From Saccharomycodes ludwigii (taxonomy: Eukaryota; Ascomycota; Saccharomycetes; Saccharomycodales; Saccharomycodaceae): a DNA stretch of 64,000 nucleotides. Where the stretch lies: assembly GCF_020623625.1 (NCBI RefSeq), contig NC_060200.1, forward strand, positions 1,124,001 through 1,188,000, given 5' to 3'. The translations under genes and the position numbers were made by a program. Below are positions 12,501 to 22,950 of this stretch, in pieces (position 1 is the first letter of the stretch; every line of letters begins with the position of its first letter). The notes beneath the pieces are model-generated. The model saw only the letters and a program-made list of their open reading frames with translations. It ran no database searches and was not told the origin of the DNA.

Positions 12501-12806
12501 GTATATGATAAAAAAATCTGAAAACAAATTATAATCTACGACATCGATTGGTGAACTTAAAGTCACTATTAGTGCTTCTATGGTACTACTTATTATTTTT
12601 TTTTGTATTTTAGTTGGTAGAGTTTTGTTGTTGTTTGTTGCATTGGAAGCAGCAGTTTGTTTGTAAGTTATATTTATTACATTGCTTGAAGGTGTTGGAT
12701 AATAGTCAGGATCATTAAAAATTGAGGATGGCGAAACATGATAAACTGATCCTACAGATGTACACTCTTCTGTGTTAGATGCCTTCTCGTGCTGATCTTT
12801 AAACAT
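6588..12806 (-). CDS. LTE1: Mitotic exit regulator Lte1 (Ras-GEF-like protein)
   Basis: A 2072-residue protein, longer than S. cerevisiae Lte1 (1435). Lte1 acts at the daughter cortex to favour mitotic exit when the spindle enters the bud. Residues about 65-215 form the RasGEF N-terminal domain (around [11 protein letters not shown] and [15 protein letters not shown]). Residues about 1800-2070 form the RasGEF catalytic-like domain (around [24 protein letters not shown]). The 1500 residues between are poorly ordered, rich in Asn, Ser and Asp, with many S/T-P sites such as LSPVSPTS that suit Cdc28 or Cla4 phosphorylation. Near residues 1255-1305 three copies of a [10 protein letters not shown]-like segment stand in tandem. 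It keeps the YAL024C position next to MAK16. The ATG at 12806 is the first in frame and leads soon into the N-terminal domain. Confidence 0.93.
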   Translation of the reverse strand: MFKDQHEKASNTEECTSVGSVYHVSPSSIFNDPDYYPTPSSNVINITYKQTAASNATNNNKTLPTKIQKKIISSTIEALIVTLSSPIDVVDYNLFSDFFIIYRRFLSCTDLLSLLINRFNWCIGEVLNTTPSTKKNGVNEKRHKLGEIALVRTFVLLRHWVLNYFIEDFATSHTLTEQFLNFLNSSHNILINSGHDNKSSNNSKKVISNVIVNLKKCWISRLSITIDGFQLPNLPTVSNGNISQYVTDWLLYKIKDPFSKTKSSKGENDDSSGDNWIRNKSKNSLSFYAIESSSNPGFRNQSFLSIYNGNNINNLNFKLPTFDELKDNNDNINKTHNIATGMLRSKTPILANSKSRNSFLYPRNFTTPIVDNKGIKDNANVGENKTTASNLSSSSLGKKTQLPLQNKVEKTNKVSEAPENINNSNNIKIFLNSLEYPSSSKIDKIIPPTPAKKIEFVISTNEPLLRPPPTSEKKVKDPGNTLTLTTSNKVENTCFTRDSSYSSITSLKKKITRGSVNELLSRWSINHKTHNNNQLLKRSSISGPATENNTLDKMKAKNAVTTHTDSEDNQKNMNNLVKYVFSITSLDSKPNNATDIFMETPKFDILSARSIDQVEYLIEMENKLLKELSAQRQQKEKQQKLVDSSEKDKYFTTPENHKILDFPDANEDTDNINIDNDNVQTEQQNGAEDVKTPAPINGMDNLNLYYTVNSIANSVLSISNQLNRQKSQSTSNNFVNLQNSDLSSSSVVGNTLAQKPEYVLKSPFFQDRKSTKNNSGLPTKTNHSIGLNKNNSMVLRRKHKKNESNPSIFLASKNKSFLYSLEKVGYSSADCELLSQHALNNTPTKAINYDYKLQRLSNFSASRYSQGSTLSYITYDSNLSISMDQITKGSLIQINDQRGEINTNTISPSNNTNDKCTVLRRKSGINNLRDVTKDKGQQADNNGDDTNNSIHTGRNIALPLEVPRRSSKRYFRNNNIANIQKIKNLNEIGEGKGGNNTAILSQKDASPVGKVTYITDNGGNLSSNVELSSSTALPSNNTNIENSLALNSINDDAANLSERQPSIKNSGRIYINQRSLVRKNSVTPLKNLNKKSSHPRHQSVPVVIRSPLENRSFIKKDSILVEQELRLMEKDNTNHEGLRNTIQIIDHENNGTSIYTEDEDENSDFPSIMKLSPVSPTSIKRDKLIVKNEYQLERLEKAISCLLVSDTVLNRKSYRSSTSSISSVSTDVILVSPKKNNFDIINGKNDERVSLNMPSIEQGVLKESTSNKTLKASEYSFLKESNSNRTLKGPGSGFIKESNSNKTITSHPLLPDASKDDERVADSLKQNVATSTSRDRKVESTSIESLVKYIKESSNDCIDKIISDTGTLEIDTEKKIVLEQAETSDKMDLRKAFKAKHGGSLYLEESKSDLSFLDFSIDSLSHHGSLKYPRNNGKNYIFSADEDEHGEKEKIATGVATDEYVDRLKPTSILEGDNSHISDNGDDISSAAADDNINANYTFEKIVEDDALSADNGAITAKNNHHNNFFVADSTNDNQNTSALDVGSIATSANIDAEEDSTTEVRNSFVNGLKKKFLPSSVKTSSLLEVNSADSTEPLHFSSSTMNVTKKGNTPNIVTFAQMPDESFQNNNPVDVALMKLEGTYSKEDGKSEKRKISSDNDDTEDHDRLNSKEDMLNSLKSTPPSSSNDSSKFVDQKDPFTKPSNSADDGTAPFLRTLNRLSPERNPLFKNTSTTNLSNRQSLLIEKRRNNRRFTMYEYFPDNKDQHNDDDDDVKENETNNSNNTNENPRYNFVLENSADEQVRNLLNGYQMDDFKLGLQNANEHIPFILMYDSLSIAIQMTLIERDVLNEIDWKDLLTLNMQHSLPTFTTWLQVLFYNEHLTGIDLAVSRFNLCVDWIISEIVLTTNTKLRRNTIQRFIHIAEHCVKMQNFNTVLQIVLALNSIIVQTYNESWRLVEPGDLLTWEELKKIPSLDRNFSTIRKFMNEMDPIKGCVPFIVLYLSDLSLNEQKKDWLSENMVNYGKFETSVDIVKNFIQRVQWGVQFYDITPDSELLSKCVYISCLTPEELEIATKV
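8890..9040 (-). repeat. Threefold tandem repeat inside LTE1
   Basis: Three diverged copies of a roughly 17-19-residue segment read [32 protein letters not shown] and [16 protein letters not shown]. The DNA copies differ at several positions, so this is an older duplication kept at protein level. Each copy carries Ser/Thr next to Lys and Glu; whether they are phosphosites is inference. Confidence 0.75.
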
Positions 12807-13195
12807 TAATTTATTTATTTTTTTTTTATATTTTATTTTTGATATGGTATATACAAAAAATAAAAATAAAAATATAAAAAAAAAAAAAAGAAAAAAGAAA
12901 AAAAAAGGCAGGAAAAACTTTAAATCAGTTAATATATTATTATTGACTTGACTTGGTATTTATTTCTGAATCTCAATGGACTTATTAGGCTTTTGTTTTT
13001 GGTGTAAACGAATGTACTGGTTCTACTATTAGTATTATTTATATTAGCCTTTTTTTATAGTATATCTAGAGTATTTGTCAAATAAACAGATATATATATT
13101 ATTGTTATTTAGATAACAGTTATTTTATTAATAATCAGTGTTATTTAGTAAGTTTGTTTTTGTTAGTACTTATGAGTTATAATAATTTGAATGCG

Positions 13196-13234
<39 letters not shown>

Positions 13235-14089
13235 AATACAAATCAAATCAGAATTATAATTTTGAATTTTTTTTTTTTTTTTAGATATTTTTGGCATGCG
13301 AAAAAAAGGGAAATATCTTTTAGATGGGCGTCTCTTTTTTTTGATTTTTTGTTATTATTTTTATTTTATTTTCTTTTCTTTTCTTTTCTTTTATTTTTTT
13401 CCTTTGTGTGAAGGATAAAGAAAGAACATGCATGGTTTTCTTAGTAATTCTCTTATTTTGTTTTGGTTTCATCTTGTTATTAAATAATAATAATTAATAT
13501 TATAACTGTTAATGTGCGTACAAGAAATAGAATAAAATATCAGTGTACGCAGTTTTGTTATATACGCGAAGAAAAGATAAAATTTGGACAAAGCGATGTT
13601 TTTATTCAAGGAGAGAAATTTATCAAAATAATCACAGTAATAAATAATAATTAGTTGGTGTTATTGTTTTAAATCAATAGAAAATATCCTGTAATAAACT
13701 GCAGTAACTCTTTCTTAATAATAACAGCATTTGCTACAACGCTTTCCTTTTCTTTGAATCTCGTGCTTTTTAACTTCGCGCGTTTTTTCTTTTTTTTTTT
13801 CCTTTTATCTTCGGCATATTCCATCCTTTCCTTTTTTTTTTAATTACACAGCCTTTGTCCTTGTCTATTTCTTTCATCCATCTAAAATTAAAATACCCAT
13901 AAATCAACTAATTCATCTTTTCTTCTTTCATTTCTCTTCTTCCCTCTTTTTCTTTTTTTTCCTTTTTCAATTCTAATGGTTTTCCCAGTAAAACGTCCAC
14001 AAATCTTATTTGAATAAAAAGAATTATAATACAATAAAATAAAATAAAATAAAATAAAATAGAAAAAAAGTAAGAGTAAATTTATAATA
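12807..14089. other. Intergenic: divergent LTE1 / LDB19 promoters
   Basis: 1283 bp between divergently transcribed LTE1 and LDB19. It holds a 34-nt poly(A) run at 13199-13232, T runs near 13270 and 13340-13400, C/T-rich DNA at about 13735-13970, and an (AAAAT)n repeat just before the LDB19 start (about 14035-14061). Reading frames here are low-complexity Lys/Phe strings and I do not call them. A GC-richer patch CTTCGCGCG at about 13774 is the only non-simple motif that stands out. Confidence 0.7.
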
Positions 14090-15574
14090 ATGGTTTTCTC
14101 AAGGCTAGGTTTTAAATCTAGTTCAAATAATAATAATAATAATAATAATAGCAATGTAAACAATAATATGGCGAATGGCGATTCAAAAAGTTTAAATAAA
14201 CACAAAGAAGTTGGTAGCCATAATCATAAGTCAGATGTTTCAAGTCATAGAACAAAATCAACTAATTTGTTTGACTCAACAATTCATACTACAAAAACTG
14301 ATGTTCACCCGGTAGATTTAATTATAGACATTGAGTCACCACCATGTACTATGTATGGTACTACTGCAGATTCATCAGGGGCTTTGTTCAGTGGTTTATT
14401 GACAGTTAGAATAAAAGATCCACTAATAGATGGTTTTATATCACCATCTCATCAACAAAATATACAAACAGAACACGATAAACTTAAAAGTGTGCGTAGT
14501 CATAATTCAGTTTTTACTACTGCCAAAAATAATAACAACAATAATAATACTAATAGTAATTTGTCACTTTCATCTACTTTAAGCAATAATAAAATGTTAA
14601 AATCTATAAAATCAAATAATCGTAAATCAATGACTGCCACCATCTCCAATATAAATATTACTCCAATGTTATCTTCTTCAAAAAGTAATGCAACAAATAT
14701 TCACGCCACCAACAATGCTAGTCGGAAAAAGGACAAGAAGGAAATATACGATTGGGCAAAACATCGTTTCCAATCTTTAACTCTAACATCAGTTACTTTA
14801 ACATTAGTTCAAAGAATAAACTATGACAAACCATTTTTACCAAATTCCTCATCTATCCAACATTGTATAAATTGTAAATCAAGAACTGTGGAATTAAAAA
14901 GATGGGATATTTTAACCAAAAATACTAATTTATGTATCGGTGACCATGTGTATCCTTTTACTCACTTCTTTTCAGGCTCGTTGCCTGCTACTGCCCAATT
15001 CGGTTCCGTTTCAAATACAGAAATAAGGTATGAATTGATTGCTACGTTAACCTATAAATATCCAACAGCATTTAATTCTGGTAATACTAATATCGCAAAT
15101 GGCTCATCCATCAGTAATAAAAAAACCATCAAATTATCATTGCCAATACAAATTACACATAGTATAATTAGAGGCCCTGATAAGAATTCATTGCGTGTTT
15201 TTCCACCTACTGATGTAACTGCAACTGCAGTTTTACCTACTGCTGTATACCCAAAATTTACTTTCCCCTTGGAACTAAAGTTAGAAGGTGTCTCCGTTGA
15301 TGGAAGAAGATGGAGAATGCGAAAGTTGTCCTGGAGAATTGAAGAAAATTGTCGTATTAGAGCACATGCTTGTAAGGACCATAAACTAAGATTAAAACAA
15401 CTAGAAAAGGAGGTTAAAGAACAAAATAAAGAAAAATTGAAAAAGAATCAAAATAAAATCAAGCCTATCAAAAGAACTCAAAATTCAGCTACCCAAGTTA
15501 ACGTGACTGTTATGGACGACACTGATGATGATATTAATGAATTGAGAAATATACCAAGTGAATCGGCAATTATT

Positions 15575-15622
<48 letters not shown>

Positions 15623-16985
15623 CAACAACAACAACCACCACCACCACCACCACAACAACAACAACAACCCCTTATTAACAATACTACTATGACACCTAAT
15701 ACTCTTAATAATAGTAATACTGTAGATGCTGACACTATAACCCCAAATATCGGTGCAACTCTCAATAATCATAATACAACCATTTCCACTTCACAAAGAA
15801 GCGACTACAATAACGATATGCTGGAAACACAAGATCTAAGGAGAAATAATACCAGCACAAACGATGATGAGAATCACGTGGACAACACTCGTACAAATGA
15901 TTTCTTACAAAGCGTTGTCCATCCAAACGATGATGTACTGCGTCAAGAAATCTTAAGGCAGCAACAACAAATTAGACAACAACAAATACAAACCGAACGT
16001 AAAAGGGAAACCAATCTATATACCGAAGAAATCAGGACTATTGCCAAAGGTGAAATAAAAAACGGTTGGAAGAGTGATTTTTCAGGTAGAGGGAAAATTG
16101 AGTTGGTAACTGACATTAATTGTATGGCATTAACATCCGGTATTTCTAACCAAATTAATCACGCATCGAGTTTAAAACCATTAAGAAGTAATAATGAACT
16201 TCATGGACCTAACAGTTTATTTGCTGCAAATGCTCCTATTTGTGGTGGTTCATCTATTAATATTGCTTGTGATATAGAAGACCCTTCTTTAGGTGTTTAT
16301 GTTTCGCACGTATTGATAGTCGAAATAGTTGTTGCTGAAGAAGCGTTGCAATATTCTAACAGACAATCATTACACCCTTCTACTTCGACTTCTTCTGCTA
16401 CGTCCAACGCTAATATCAGCGTTTCTAACAACTCACGAAGTAGACGTGCTTCCTCCACTTCAAGAAGTAACAGTAATAATAGTATAGGCATGACTCCAAC
16501 CGCGAGTCGTAGCAGCATTAACAGTAATAGCAGCGCAACTAATACTAATGAGCGTCTACCTACCAATGGAAATTTGAATATAACTAGGGAGGCCGACCAA
16601 AGGTTAATTGAATTTTCTCCGATGTTTGCTTCCCATATATCTTCTGCAAGACAGACAACTCCAGTATATGATCATACTCATCAGGGCAAACATCTTGTTA
16701 GTGTCCCAACTGGTGCTGCTCGTGTATTACGTATGCAATTCAGATTAGTTTTCACCGAAAGAGGCGGCATCGGCATCCCTTGGGATGATGAAGTCCCTCC
16801 AACCTATCAAGATATTAAATACTTATCTCCGCCATCGTATGCAAGCAGCATTGACGATGATTCAATTTCTGCTCAAAATGTCACCGATAATAATATCGCC
16901 GCTAGTAATACTGATGTTAGCTCAAACAGTAAAATTGTTGACGAAGCAACAACTGGCAGCAGCGCCAGTTTTGTATATGACGATG

Positions 16986-17038
<53 letters not shown>

Positions 17039-17293
17039 TATCCTTATCGTTACAATAATATGCATACCGTTCATGAAGACGATGATATTATTAGAGTAGA
17101 AAATAGCGATATGGTAAACATGCCACCTCCATTGGCTCATATTACTTCCTCAACAAGACTAAATAATATAGTAAGTATTGAAGGGAATGCCGTTGGGTCT
17201 GGAAATATGTTATCTCCACACACTACTGCTCTTGGCAATATACAGGGAATAACCAATCTTAATATTTTGAATACCGATAGAATAACACAATAA
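14090..17293 (+). CDS. LDB19: Arrestin-related Rsp5 adaptor Ldb19/Art1
   Basis: A 1067-residue alpha-arrestin matching S. cerevisiae Ldb19/Art1 (818). Art1 recruits the ubiquitin ligase Rsp5 to plasma-membrane transporters such as Can1 and Mup1 so they are endocytosed. The start MVFSRL equals the family N-terminus, and the arrestin N-domain begins at about residue 80 (DLIIDIESPPCTMYG). The most conserved block lies at about residues 360-430 (GPDKNSLRVFPPTDVTA, then DGRRWRMRKLSWRIEE). Two PPxY motifs (PPTYQ and PPSYA, near residues 903-915) are the expected Rsp5 WW-domain ligands. The extra length comes from inserts: a Gln/Pro block near residues 496-525, Ser/Asn loops, and an Asn run near residue 970. 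It faces PMT2 tail to tail, as YOR322C faces PMT3 (YOR321W). Confidence 0.93.
15576..15668 (+). repeat. CAG/CAA and CCA repeats coding for Gln/Pro in LDB19
   Basis: A CAG run, then mixed CAA and CCA codons, encodes a long Gln tract interrupted by a seven-Pro run. Pure CAG in the first half suggests slippage; interspersed CAA in the second half would stabilise it. A pure AAT run at about 16987-17028 in the same gene encodes Asn. Confidence 0.9.
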
Positions 17294-17484
17294 TTTTTTT
17301 TTTTTGTGTGTGTGTGTAATATGTAATATCATCATAAGTGGCTCAAAAAGAGAAATCAAATAAATGCTTAAAAACAAAAAGAAAAAAGAAAAAAAAAGGT
17401 AAATAGATAGTATTAAATAAGTAAATAAATGAAATAAAAAAAAAAAATTCTTTACAAATTACTAATATTCTTAGTAGTACTAAC

Positions 17485-19824
17485 TCACAAAGCTTCTTCT
17501 AAACCTTCTTCAATAGCTTCTTCAAAAATCTCATCAAAAACTTCTTCAATTACATGTGGATCATCAGCGATTTTCCATGATTTGAGCCAATTTAAATATT
17601 TGTAATCAGAAGAAGGACCTTCCATACCAAATGATATTGGAGAAAAATACATGAACCCGCCAATAACAATGGCTGCATAGCCAAAATATAAAACGTATTT
17701 TATAATTCTGCCACATTTCGAAGTATGCCAGTACATAGTAAGATATTCAAACCAATAAGCTAGGATTATCAATGCAAAATACAAAGCTGGTAAATAATGG
17801 TGAACATAGGTAACTCTACCCATAATCGCAAATGGAGTGTAATGTAACCCCCAACCTAATAGTGGATAAATACCGCCCATTAAAAAAAGATTTAATTCGT
17901 GGCTATTACGGAAATCGTTGTACTGTCTTTGCCATCTTAAAATATAAATAACAATCAAAACCATAAAGCATAATACACCAACAGTGGATGGCCAAGTGGA
18001 AGCTGGCGAACCTATCATAAAATATTTAACCATAGAATCATCCCATCCGCACATTCTAATACCAACATGTAATGTTGGCCACTCCCAGAAACTGGAAGCT
18101 AGTTGATCATCTTTGTCCGCTTCAGGAATCAAAGCATTGTTCGTAGCCATCATAGCCAAGTTCAATTGAATAAAACTTTTTAAAAAGCCTGGTTTAGGGT
18201 AAGAGAAAGTACCAACTTCTGGAGTTGGTAATTTTTCATTTTCATGGGTTTCAATATTCCACCAAGTTCTCTTATCTCTTTTAAATGGATCCTTTAAACA
18301 AGCAACTTCGCTTTGTCTGTAACCCCAGTGTGGCAAACTTTTGCCAGTTTGAGCTAAATAACAGCCCAAATCTTGATTTTTCAATCTGAAGGAAGTTGTT
18401 AGTAAATGTAAATATTGCTTGTCTTCGTCACCAGCTTGCTCAACAATTTCAATAATCCAATTGTCCTTTGGATCACCAACTTGTTTATCACCGTAGCCCG
18501 AAACTTCCCAAGCAGTTTTACTTTCTGGGGCAGCAATTTGATGAGTATGCATGTTACGGCCAGTGTTTTTGTGGACCAATCTGTAAGCATTTTCCTTTTT
18601 AACATATTCAATTTCTGTTTCAGTGTCGTTATTCCAAGGTTCTAACCCTCTCATTCTATCAAAGAACCATATGTTGTTCGAATCTTTGTGGCCATAACAG
18701 GTAATCTGTTGTTGATTTGAACCTTCTGGATAGGTTTGAATATGAGAATGTAACAAGGCACCACCCAAGGCTTGGTTTTTAACAGTGACCATAGAGGAGC
18801 CAACTGCAATATCTCTTGGACCAACACCAACATCAGATCCATGTAAGGTGGCCTGGAATAAAGAGGGCATATTGGCATCTCCAGTACCACTGTTGGATAA
18901 TAAATCAAAATGAACTTTAAAGCAAAGCATGAAAACAATCATCGGAATGCAGATTAAACAAGCAATTCTAGCCAGCCAGTGCGATGCATAGGCTTTCTTA
19001 GACATTTTCTTATCACCAAATTTAGTCCATAGATCCAAGACAGTGTAAATTCCAACCAGTGTAATGACAAATAAACCAACCATTTTCACGCTGATAGCAC
19101 AACCTAAAGAAATACCGGTCATAATGAGCCATTTCCACCATTTTCTACCAAAAGCATTCTTTCTTTGATTGTGAAACATAACAAAACAAAAAAATGAAGA
19201 AACAGTAAAAAATAGTAGCATGGAATCTAATAAAATAAATCTGCCCAAGGTAGCGTAGGAATTTTCGAAACAAACCAAGATAGTGAATAGCCATACAGTT
19301 GGTAAGGAAAACCCAATGGCTTTGGCAGTAAAATAGGCTACAGGAACACACATAGAGGAAAATGCAGCATTAAAAATTCTCATTTTAACAAAATCAAGAT
19401 ATTCTGGAAATTCCTCACCAGAGGGGAAATCCCAAGAACCATTGTACCCAGCTATATAACCGCTTAAGCCGACAAGCATTTTCCCCAATGGTGGATGAAC
19501 ATCATGATAAAATTCATGTCTTAGGTAATATGAACCAAATTTACCAAAATGGGCTTCATCCCAAACAACTCTATTTGAAGCGCCTATTTTATACATTCTC
19601 GTAAATAAGGCAAAGGCAGTGAACAATATTGGGGCTAGATAGGCTTCTAATTTATATAAGGGACTTATTTCCTTTGAAGTATCTTCATTTTCAATTTGTT
19701 TTTGTTCCTTTTCATTAACAATCTCATCTTTAATTGAGTCATTGGATGTATCCTTCTTAATCCTTTTTTGGACATTGGAAGGAGAGCTATCCTTTTTGAA
19801 GCCGGTATTAGTAGAACCACTCAT
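17485..19824 (-). CDS. PMT2: Protein O-mannosyltransferase Pmt2
   Basis: A complete 779-residue O-mannosyltransferase (759 in S. cerevisiae). Pmt2 pairs with Pmt1 in the ER membrane and moves mannose from dolichol-phosphate-mannose to Ser/Thr of secretory proteins, which is needed for cell-wall strength and ER quality control. After a Ser/Lys-rich cytosolic tail and a first membrane segment, the loop-1 catalytic Asp-Glu pair is seen in [10 protein letters not shown] (near residue 88), followed by HPPLGK. Membrane segments flank a lumenal block of three MIR repeats at about residues 335-530 (for example [16 protein letters not shown] and [11 protein letters not shown]). The C-terminal membrane segments include [12 protein letters not shown]. 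The acidic C-terminal tail is normal for the Pmt2 class. The single copy stands for both PMT2 and PMT3. Confidence 0.97.
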   Translation of the reverse strand: MSGSTNTGFKKDSSPSNVQKRIKKDTSNDSIKDEIVNEKEQKQIENEDTSKEISPLYKLEAYLAPILFTAFALFTRMYKIGASNRVVWDEAHFGKFGSYYLRHEFYHDVHPPLGKMLVGLSGYIAGYNGSWDFPSGEEFPEYLDFVKMRIFNAAFSSMCVPVAYFTAKAIGFSLPTVWLFTILVCFENSYATLGRFILLDSMLLFFTVSSFFCFVMFHNQRKNAFGRKWWKWLIMTGISLGCAISVKMVGLFVITLVGIYTVLDLWTKFGDKKMSKKAYASHWLARIACLICIPMIVFMLCFKVHFDLLSNSGTGDANMPSLFQATLHGSDVGVGPRDIAVGSSMVTVKNQALGGALLHSHIQTYPEGSNQQQITCYGHKDSNNIWFFDRMRGLEPWNNDTETEIEYVKKENAYRLVHKNTGRNMHTHQIAAPESKTAWEVSGYGDKQVGDPKDNWIIEIVEQAGDEDKQYLHLLTTSFRLKNQDLGCYLAQTGKSLPHWGYRQSEVACLKDPFKRDKRTWWNIETHENEKLPTPEVGTFSYPKPGFLKSFIQLNLAMMATNNALIPEADKDDQLASSFWEWPTLHVGIRMCGWDDSMVKYFMIGSPASTWPSTVGVLCFMVLIVIYILRWQRQYNDFRNSHELNLFLMGGIYPLLGWGLHYTPFAIMGRVTYVHHYLPALYFALIILAYWFEYLTMYWHTSKCGRIIKYVLYFGYAAIVIGGFMYFSPISFGMEGPSSDYKYLNWLKSWKIADDPHVIEEVFDEIFEEAIEEGLEEAL

Positions 19825-20150
19825 TGCGATTTAAAGTTTTATGGTTCTTTTCTTTTTCTTTCTTTATAAAATTACCTTGATCATTTTTTTTCCAAGTTTT
19901 CTAAAAACTATGGTAAACTGATTTTTCCAAAAAAAGAAAAAGAAGAAAAAAAAAAAAAAAAAAAGTTATTACTGGCATACAAATTATATAATATATTAAA
20001 ATGAAAAATTGTTTGAAGAAAAAAAAAAAAAAAAAAAAAAAGAAGACACTCTGTTAACAAGAGCTAAACATTCAATCAAAAGCAAAAGCAAAAGCAAAAA
20101 AAAAAAAAAAAAAAAAAAAAATAATAAATTAAAAAATGGATTAAAAAATG

Positions 20151-20158
20151 CGCGAAAA
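20151..20158 (+). promoter_or_regulatory. SCB-like site (CGCGAAAA) upstream of PMT2
   Basis: CGCGAAA matches the Swi4-Swi6 cell-cycle box CRCGAAA. It lies about 330 bp upstream of the PMT2 start. Cell-wall and glycosylation genes are known SBF targets in S. cerevisiae, so the context fits, but a single 7-mer can arise by chance. Confidence 0.35.
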
Positions 20159-20203
20159 AAAGAAAAGAAATATACCAGATAGTCCGTGCAAAGTCCTCTA
20201 TTT

Positions 20204-20273
20204 TCGGTATATTTAATAAGGTTTGGAAATAGCAATTCTATCTGATTTGATTTGATTTGATTAAATATACCGA
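20204..20273. repeat. 14-bp perfect inverted repeat, 42-nt spacer
   Basis: The left arm TCGGTATATTTAAT (20204-20217) is the exact reverse complement of ATTAAATATACCGA (20260-20273). It lies in the middle of the PMT2-FUN26 gap, upstream of PMT2. The arms begin with CGG-type ends facing outward, so they could be a paired protein site or a weak hairpin. Confidence 0.7.
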
Positions 20274-20712
20274 TATAATAAGCAGTAAAACTATTATGTA
20301 TATAGATGAAACTGTAAATTTCTTATTCAAATTAATCCAGCTTAAATATCTAACAAGAACTACCTTTAACGCCTTCTTCTTGTGTAAATTGAATAAGTCA
20401 TATAACTACAAAAATAAATATTACCCAAACTATATTCCCGGTATTTTTTTGTCAACTTTAAGAATGTTTGGAAAGGCATACAAGCAACTCTACAATTAAA
20501 AACATTACCTGTATTGCAAATTGTTCTCTATTCTTTGTTGCTTTAAAAATTAGTATCGATCAGAATAGTCACCTGGGTAAATTGAAAAAAAAAAAAAAAA
20601 AAAAAAAGTTATATTACAAAATACAAAGCTAAATAAACTACTCTTTGATTTAGATTTTTAGTTTAAAAACAATAAATAAATAAACAAATATGTTTATACA
20701 TATATAGTGAAA

Positions 20713-22218
20713 TTACTCTTTATATAGTTTACCAATGCAAAATACAAATAGATAACTAGCAAAGCTACCTACTGTTAACCCTACGGATAAAAATATATTG
20801 GTAAATCCGCCAGCAGCTTTACGTTCATCATCAGAGTTCAATTGATCACCAACTTTCATAAAGCATAGAGATATACTATTCCCATTAGTGACGCCAAATA
20901 TAAATTGCAAAAATAAGTACCAAAAATCATTAAAACTACCACCATTATTTTCCTTGTTATTTAGATGGCCAAATATATTACATGAAAAAAAAAACGGAAC
21001 AATTAATATCCTTAAAAGTGAATAAATAAGAATATGGATAGGTTGAAATTTCTCAACAAATAGTTTAAATTTATTGGATATATATCTACCATATAAATCT
21101 CCTATATTCCAAATTGTAAAAGCTAATGGAATAAATTGTGCATTGCCAATGGGCAATTTTGTTACTAGAGTATTAGCAGCAAATACGGGGAATACCATTA
21201 AAGTGATGGAAAAAGTTATAAAAATAGCCCATACTAGAAATTTTAATTTGCTGTATATAATCTTCAGTGGAATATTATTATTAGTAGTATTATTATTACC
21301 TCTATGACTATTATTGCTATTGGAGGCATTATTCAAGTTGTCTGTGGTGGTTTGATGTATTAATGAATTATTGGTATCATTATTATTGGTCAACTCATTG
21401 TTCTCGTTCAAAATTAATTCAGTTTCTTCTGTATCAAGTTTAGGTATAGACACACCAATTTTACTCTTTTGAAATAAAATCAACGCCGCTATAGAAATTA
21501 TAGCTGTGTTAATGAAATAACCAAAGATACCAAACACATTTTGATCTCTAGGGTCGTTCGTTGCTTTAATAAAACTAATGAAAAATAACACCAAACTAGG
21601 CAAGACACCCGCAAGGGCTTGGCCTAACATGACCGCCTGTGAATAAATTTCACTACCATAAACATTGGCCCAAGCCATAGATCCATTTTGGGTCAAAGCA
21701 GTCCCAACACTACTGACTAAAACTAACGTCATTATCATAATGAAAGTAAAACAATAAAAAATTGAACTCTTTTTGTCACTATCATTCCCTTTGCCTGATA
21801 TCAATAAAATGGATATTGACAGTATTGTGAAAACAACAATTTGCCATATTAATCCTTTTTTCACTCTACTACTATATCCATATTGTCTTCTGGATAAGTA
21901 AAAATTGGTTAAAACTGAGGAAACAGTGGAAAAACTCATCATCGTACTTGTATAAGTTTTTGCCCATATTGTATTATCATTAAAAATATCGTGTTGGAAA
22001 AATAATGAGGCACTTAAAAAACTATTCCACGGCCATAATAACGCAACACCTATTAATACAAAAGTTATATATTTTATATCGTATGGCTCCTTAAAAGCTA
22101 TCTTGATGGTAGCTTTATTATTTTCAATATCATCTACAATTTTTGAAGTTGTATCTTCATCACTATGACTAATAATATAATTATTTTCTCCACCTTCTAT
22201 TATATGACCTGGTTCCAT
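20713..22218 (-). CDS. FUN26: Equilibrative nucleoside transporter (Fun26-type)
   Basis: A 501-residue multi-membrane protein of the ENT family (Fun26 is 517 residues). In S. cerevisiae it is an intracellular, vacuolar-membrane carrier for nucleosides and nucleobases. The ENT signature is visible at the N-terminal side, where the first membrane segment ends in LLWPWNSFLSASLFF. Further segments include MAWANVYGSEIYSQAVMLGQ, a hydrophilic Asn/Thr-rich loop between segments 6 and 7 (about residues 265-315), and the last segments ending with FVFCIGKLYKE. Eleven membrane segments are expected. The acidic N-tail (SHSDEDTTSK) has no signal peptide but resembles a sorting tail. It sits between PMT2 and CCR4 on the same strand, exactly as YAL022C does. 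Confidence 0.94.
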   Translation of the reverse strand: MEPGHIIEGGENNYIISHSDEDTTSKIVDDIENNKATIKIAFKEPYDIKYITFVLIGVALLWPWNSFLSASLFFQHDIFNDNTIWAKTYTSTMMSFSTVSSVLTNFYLSRRQYGYSSRVKKGLIWQIVVFTILSISILLISGKGNDSDKKSSIFYCFTFIMIMTLVLVSSVGTALTQNGSMAWANVYGSEIYSQAVMLGQALAGVLPSLVLFFISFIKATNDPRDQNVFGIFGYFINTAIISIAALILFQKSKIGVSIPKLDTEETELILNENNELTNNNDTNNSLIHQTTTDNLNNASNSNNSHRGNNNTTNNNIPLKIIYSKLKFLVWAIFITFSITLMVFPVFAANTLVTKLPIGNAQFIPLAFTIWNIGDLYGRYISNKFKLFVEKFQPIHILIYSLLRILIVPFFFSCNIFGHLNNKENNGGSFNDFWYLFLQFIFGVTNGNSISLCFMKVGDQLNSDDERKAAGGFTNIFLSVGLTVGSFASYLFVFCIGKLYKE

Positions 22219-22950
22219 ACTTTTTTTTTTTTCTTTTTTTTTTTTTTTCCTCTTCTTTTGTATGTTTTTGTAAATGTAAAGAAAAATTGTTATGTCTATG
22301 TTTAATGAATTAAAAAAGAAAAAGAAAAAATAGATACCATTTTGTTTAAAATAAAAGAGATTGTAGATTATCTTTAAAAAAAAAATATGACAAAAAGATA
22401 GCAGTTAAAAAGGTAAGCGCAGTATTATCAAAACGGGAGATACAATAAAGAAAAAAAATGAATAAATTTCGATCTAAAGATTTCCCTCCTAGGCAAATGC
22501 GCCTGTTTATCAAATTTTGAATAAATGTCAGCTCTGCTATGTTTGTAACGGAGAGAGTTCTACGAAACTTTACCGAAAAAATTTTTTTTTTAATTTTAAA
22601 TTACGTGTCAAACAATCGTTACACAAATACGAAGAATAAACTCAATGGTCAAAATTCAGAAGAATGATAAATAAATAAAAATATATGTTACATATGTTAT
22701 TATATATACATTAATAAGTTGTTTGTACTGAGTTGATTTGAGATAAAAGCTAAAGAAAGGGCAAAGAAAAATATGATCTATATAACAATGAAAATTACAA
22801 AAGTCGTGAAAAAGTTTCAAAAAAAAAAAAAAAAAAAAAAATTTTTTTTTTAGGAAATAAAGTGTTTTTCAAACAATATCTTTTTGATAATAAGTTTCCA
22901 AATAACTTTAAAAGGCTTTAGATATTCATCAATAACAATGATAAATTTTA
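22219..22950. other. Intergenic: FUN26 promoter side and CCR4 3' side
   Basis: 732 bp. T runs abut the FUN26 start. A less repetitive patch with higher GC at about 22480-22640 (around CTAGGCAAATGCGCCTG and AACGGAGAGAGTTC) may hold FUN26 promoter sites, but I cannot name a factor. A and T runs lie at 22819-22851 near the CCR4 end. No gene seen. Confidence 0.65.

Larger units (their letters stand above)
19825..20712. other. Intergenic: PMT2 promoter side and FUN26 3' side
   Basis: 888 bp. It holds three poly(A) runs (about 19950-19965, 20019-20040, 20096-20121), a CGCGAAA site at 20151, a 14-bp inverted repeat at 20204-20273, and another A run at about 20585-20607. A 67-codon ATG frame at 20296-20499 has no recognisable similarity and is not called. 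Confidence 0.65.

Noticed and set aside
13162-13168. TACTAAC on the minus strand upstream of LTE1
   Set aside because: No donor site on that strand nearby; no evidence of a leader intron.
15485-15772. Leu/Cys/Trp-rich frames antisense to LDB19
   Set aside because: They are shadows of the CAG/CAA/CCA repeats on the coding strand.
20296-20499. 67-codon ATG frame between PMT2 and FUN26
   Set aside because: No family resemblance, basic and Asn/Tyr-rich composition as expected from A/T-rich DNA, no promoter features.
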